Source of the DNA: JBEKYD01 sp049509915 | GTDB lineage: Bacteria; Acidobacteriota; Terriglobia; Bryobacterales; Bryobacteraceae | Assembly (NCBI GenBank): GCA_049509915.1 | Contig: JBEKZL010000159.1 | Coordinates: 1 to 17,837, forward strand | Reading direction: 5' to 3' | DNA: 17,837 nucleotides | Shown here: positions 17,596 to 17,837 of the stretch, one piece after another | Layout: every line of letters begins with the position of its first letter | Numbering within the stretch: position 1 is the first letter of the stretch | Made by a program: the position numbers and the translations under genes | Notes under the pieces: model-generated | What the model saw: the letters and a program-made list of their open reading frames with translations, nothing else | Database searches by the model: none | Told to the model about the DNA's origin: nothing

Positions 17596-17837
17596 GTGGG
17601 ATTCGCGTCCCTATACGACTGCCAGTTCCGCAATTGGCTGCTTTCGTGGCGCAGGCGCTTTCGCCTGCGGCGCCGCGCCTCCGCCGGCAATCCCGGAGTC
17701 GACGTCGCCCTCGCCCAAGCCCGCGTCTGGCTCGCCGAGGGCAAGAACCTCCAACTCCTCAGCCTCTACCAGCACCGCATCCAGCGCCGCGTCGAGAAGA
17801 ACAAGAAGATGCTCGACGACCTCCAGCAGCAGCGCCA
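17596..17837 (+). CDS. Hypothetical protein fragment, open at window edge; 5' end possibly degraded
   Basis: After an in-frame stop at 17584-17586 a frame stays open to the window end (80 codons from GTG at 17596). The first half reads as a basic stretch dominated by Arg, encoded by a palindromic repeat (17650-17669). The second half, VDVALAQARVWLAEGKN then LQLLSLYQHRIQRRVEKNKK, is a clean amphipathic helical sequence. It resembles the C-terminal half of a large family of acidobacterial hypothetical proteins that begin with STGPRTPEGK-like motifs. No Shine-Dalgarno precedes the GTG. The expected N-terminal part is missing, so this may be a 3' gene remnant fused to the repeat. Family assignment is from memory. 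Confidence 0.45.
   Translation, partial: MGFASLYDCQFRNWLLSWRRRFRLRRRASAGNPGVDVALAQARVWLAEGKNLQLLSLYQHRIQRRVEKNKKMLDDLQQQR
17650..17669. repeat. REP-like palindrome (CGCAGGCG / CGCCTGCG)
   Basis: A perfect 8-bp inverted repeat, CGCAGGCG (17650-17657) and CGCCTGCG (17662-17669), with a CTTT loop, preceded by TGG and followed by GCGCC. Its core GCAGGCG...CGCCTGC is shared with the palindrome inside lhr at 11094-11113, so the two are probably members of one dispersed family. Confidence 0.6.

Overview
This window is GC-rich bacterial chromosome. It most likely comes from a soil Acidobacteriota of the Bryobacterales / 'Candidatus Solibacter' type. That placement is inferred from the gene content (DUF3300 protein, EF-G-like second elongation factor, Lhr helicase, plant-polysaccharide enzymes) and from short palindromic repeats that I associate with those genomes; no marker gene settles it. 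I see no rRNA, tRNA, IS element, prophage or CRISPR array. No gene-free gap is longer than about 245 bases.

Layout. Positions 1-117 hold the 5' end of a very acidic protein (minus strand). A minus-strand block follows: an MltD-like lytic transglycosylase with LysM (362-2020), an EF-G-like GTPase with an altered G3 motif (2204-4300) and a secreted DUF3300 protein with a low-complexity tail (4469-5827). An OmpH/Skp-type periplasmic chaperone (5975-6508) diverges from this block. It converges on a GH51 alpha-L-arabinofuranosidase with a Tat-like signal (6607-8205), and a long imperfect inverted repeat lies between the two. The large Lhr-family helicase (8290-12456) diverges from GH51. It converges on an Fsr-like MFS transporter (12573-13802), again with an inverted repeat between. 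Behind the transporter on the minus strand are a pectin methylesterase (13888-14841), a 25-codon stump of a VapC PIN-domain toxin (14868-14945) and an intact VapB antitoxin (14932-15174). A ZIP metal transporter (15265-16011) converges on a phosphoesterase/phospholipase C-family protein (16036-17550). The window ends in an open reading frame that looks like the 3' part of a hypothetical protein.

How the genes work together. Envelope functions dominate the left part: peptidoglycan cleavage, an outer-membrane-protein chaperone and a secreted DUF3300 protein. GH51 and the pectin methylesterase fit breakdown of pectin and arabinan from plant debris. They are separated by lhr and the MFS gene, so this is not a compact polysaccharide utilisation locus.

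The most interesting signals are non-standard. One is a palindromic repeat carried in frame inside lhr, with a related hairpin inside the ORF at the right edge. Another is the vapBC pair whose toxin is broken just upstream of the pectinesterase, leaving an orphan antitoxin. The others are two long inverted repeats, each sitting exactly between convergent genes, and the EF-G paralogue that lacks the usual G3 histidine. I found no convincing new multi-gene defence or biosynthetic system.
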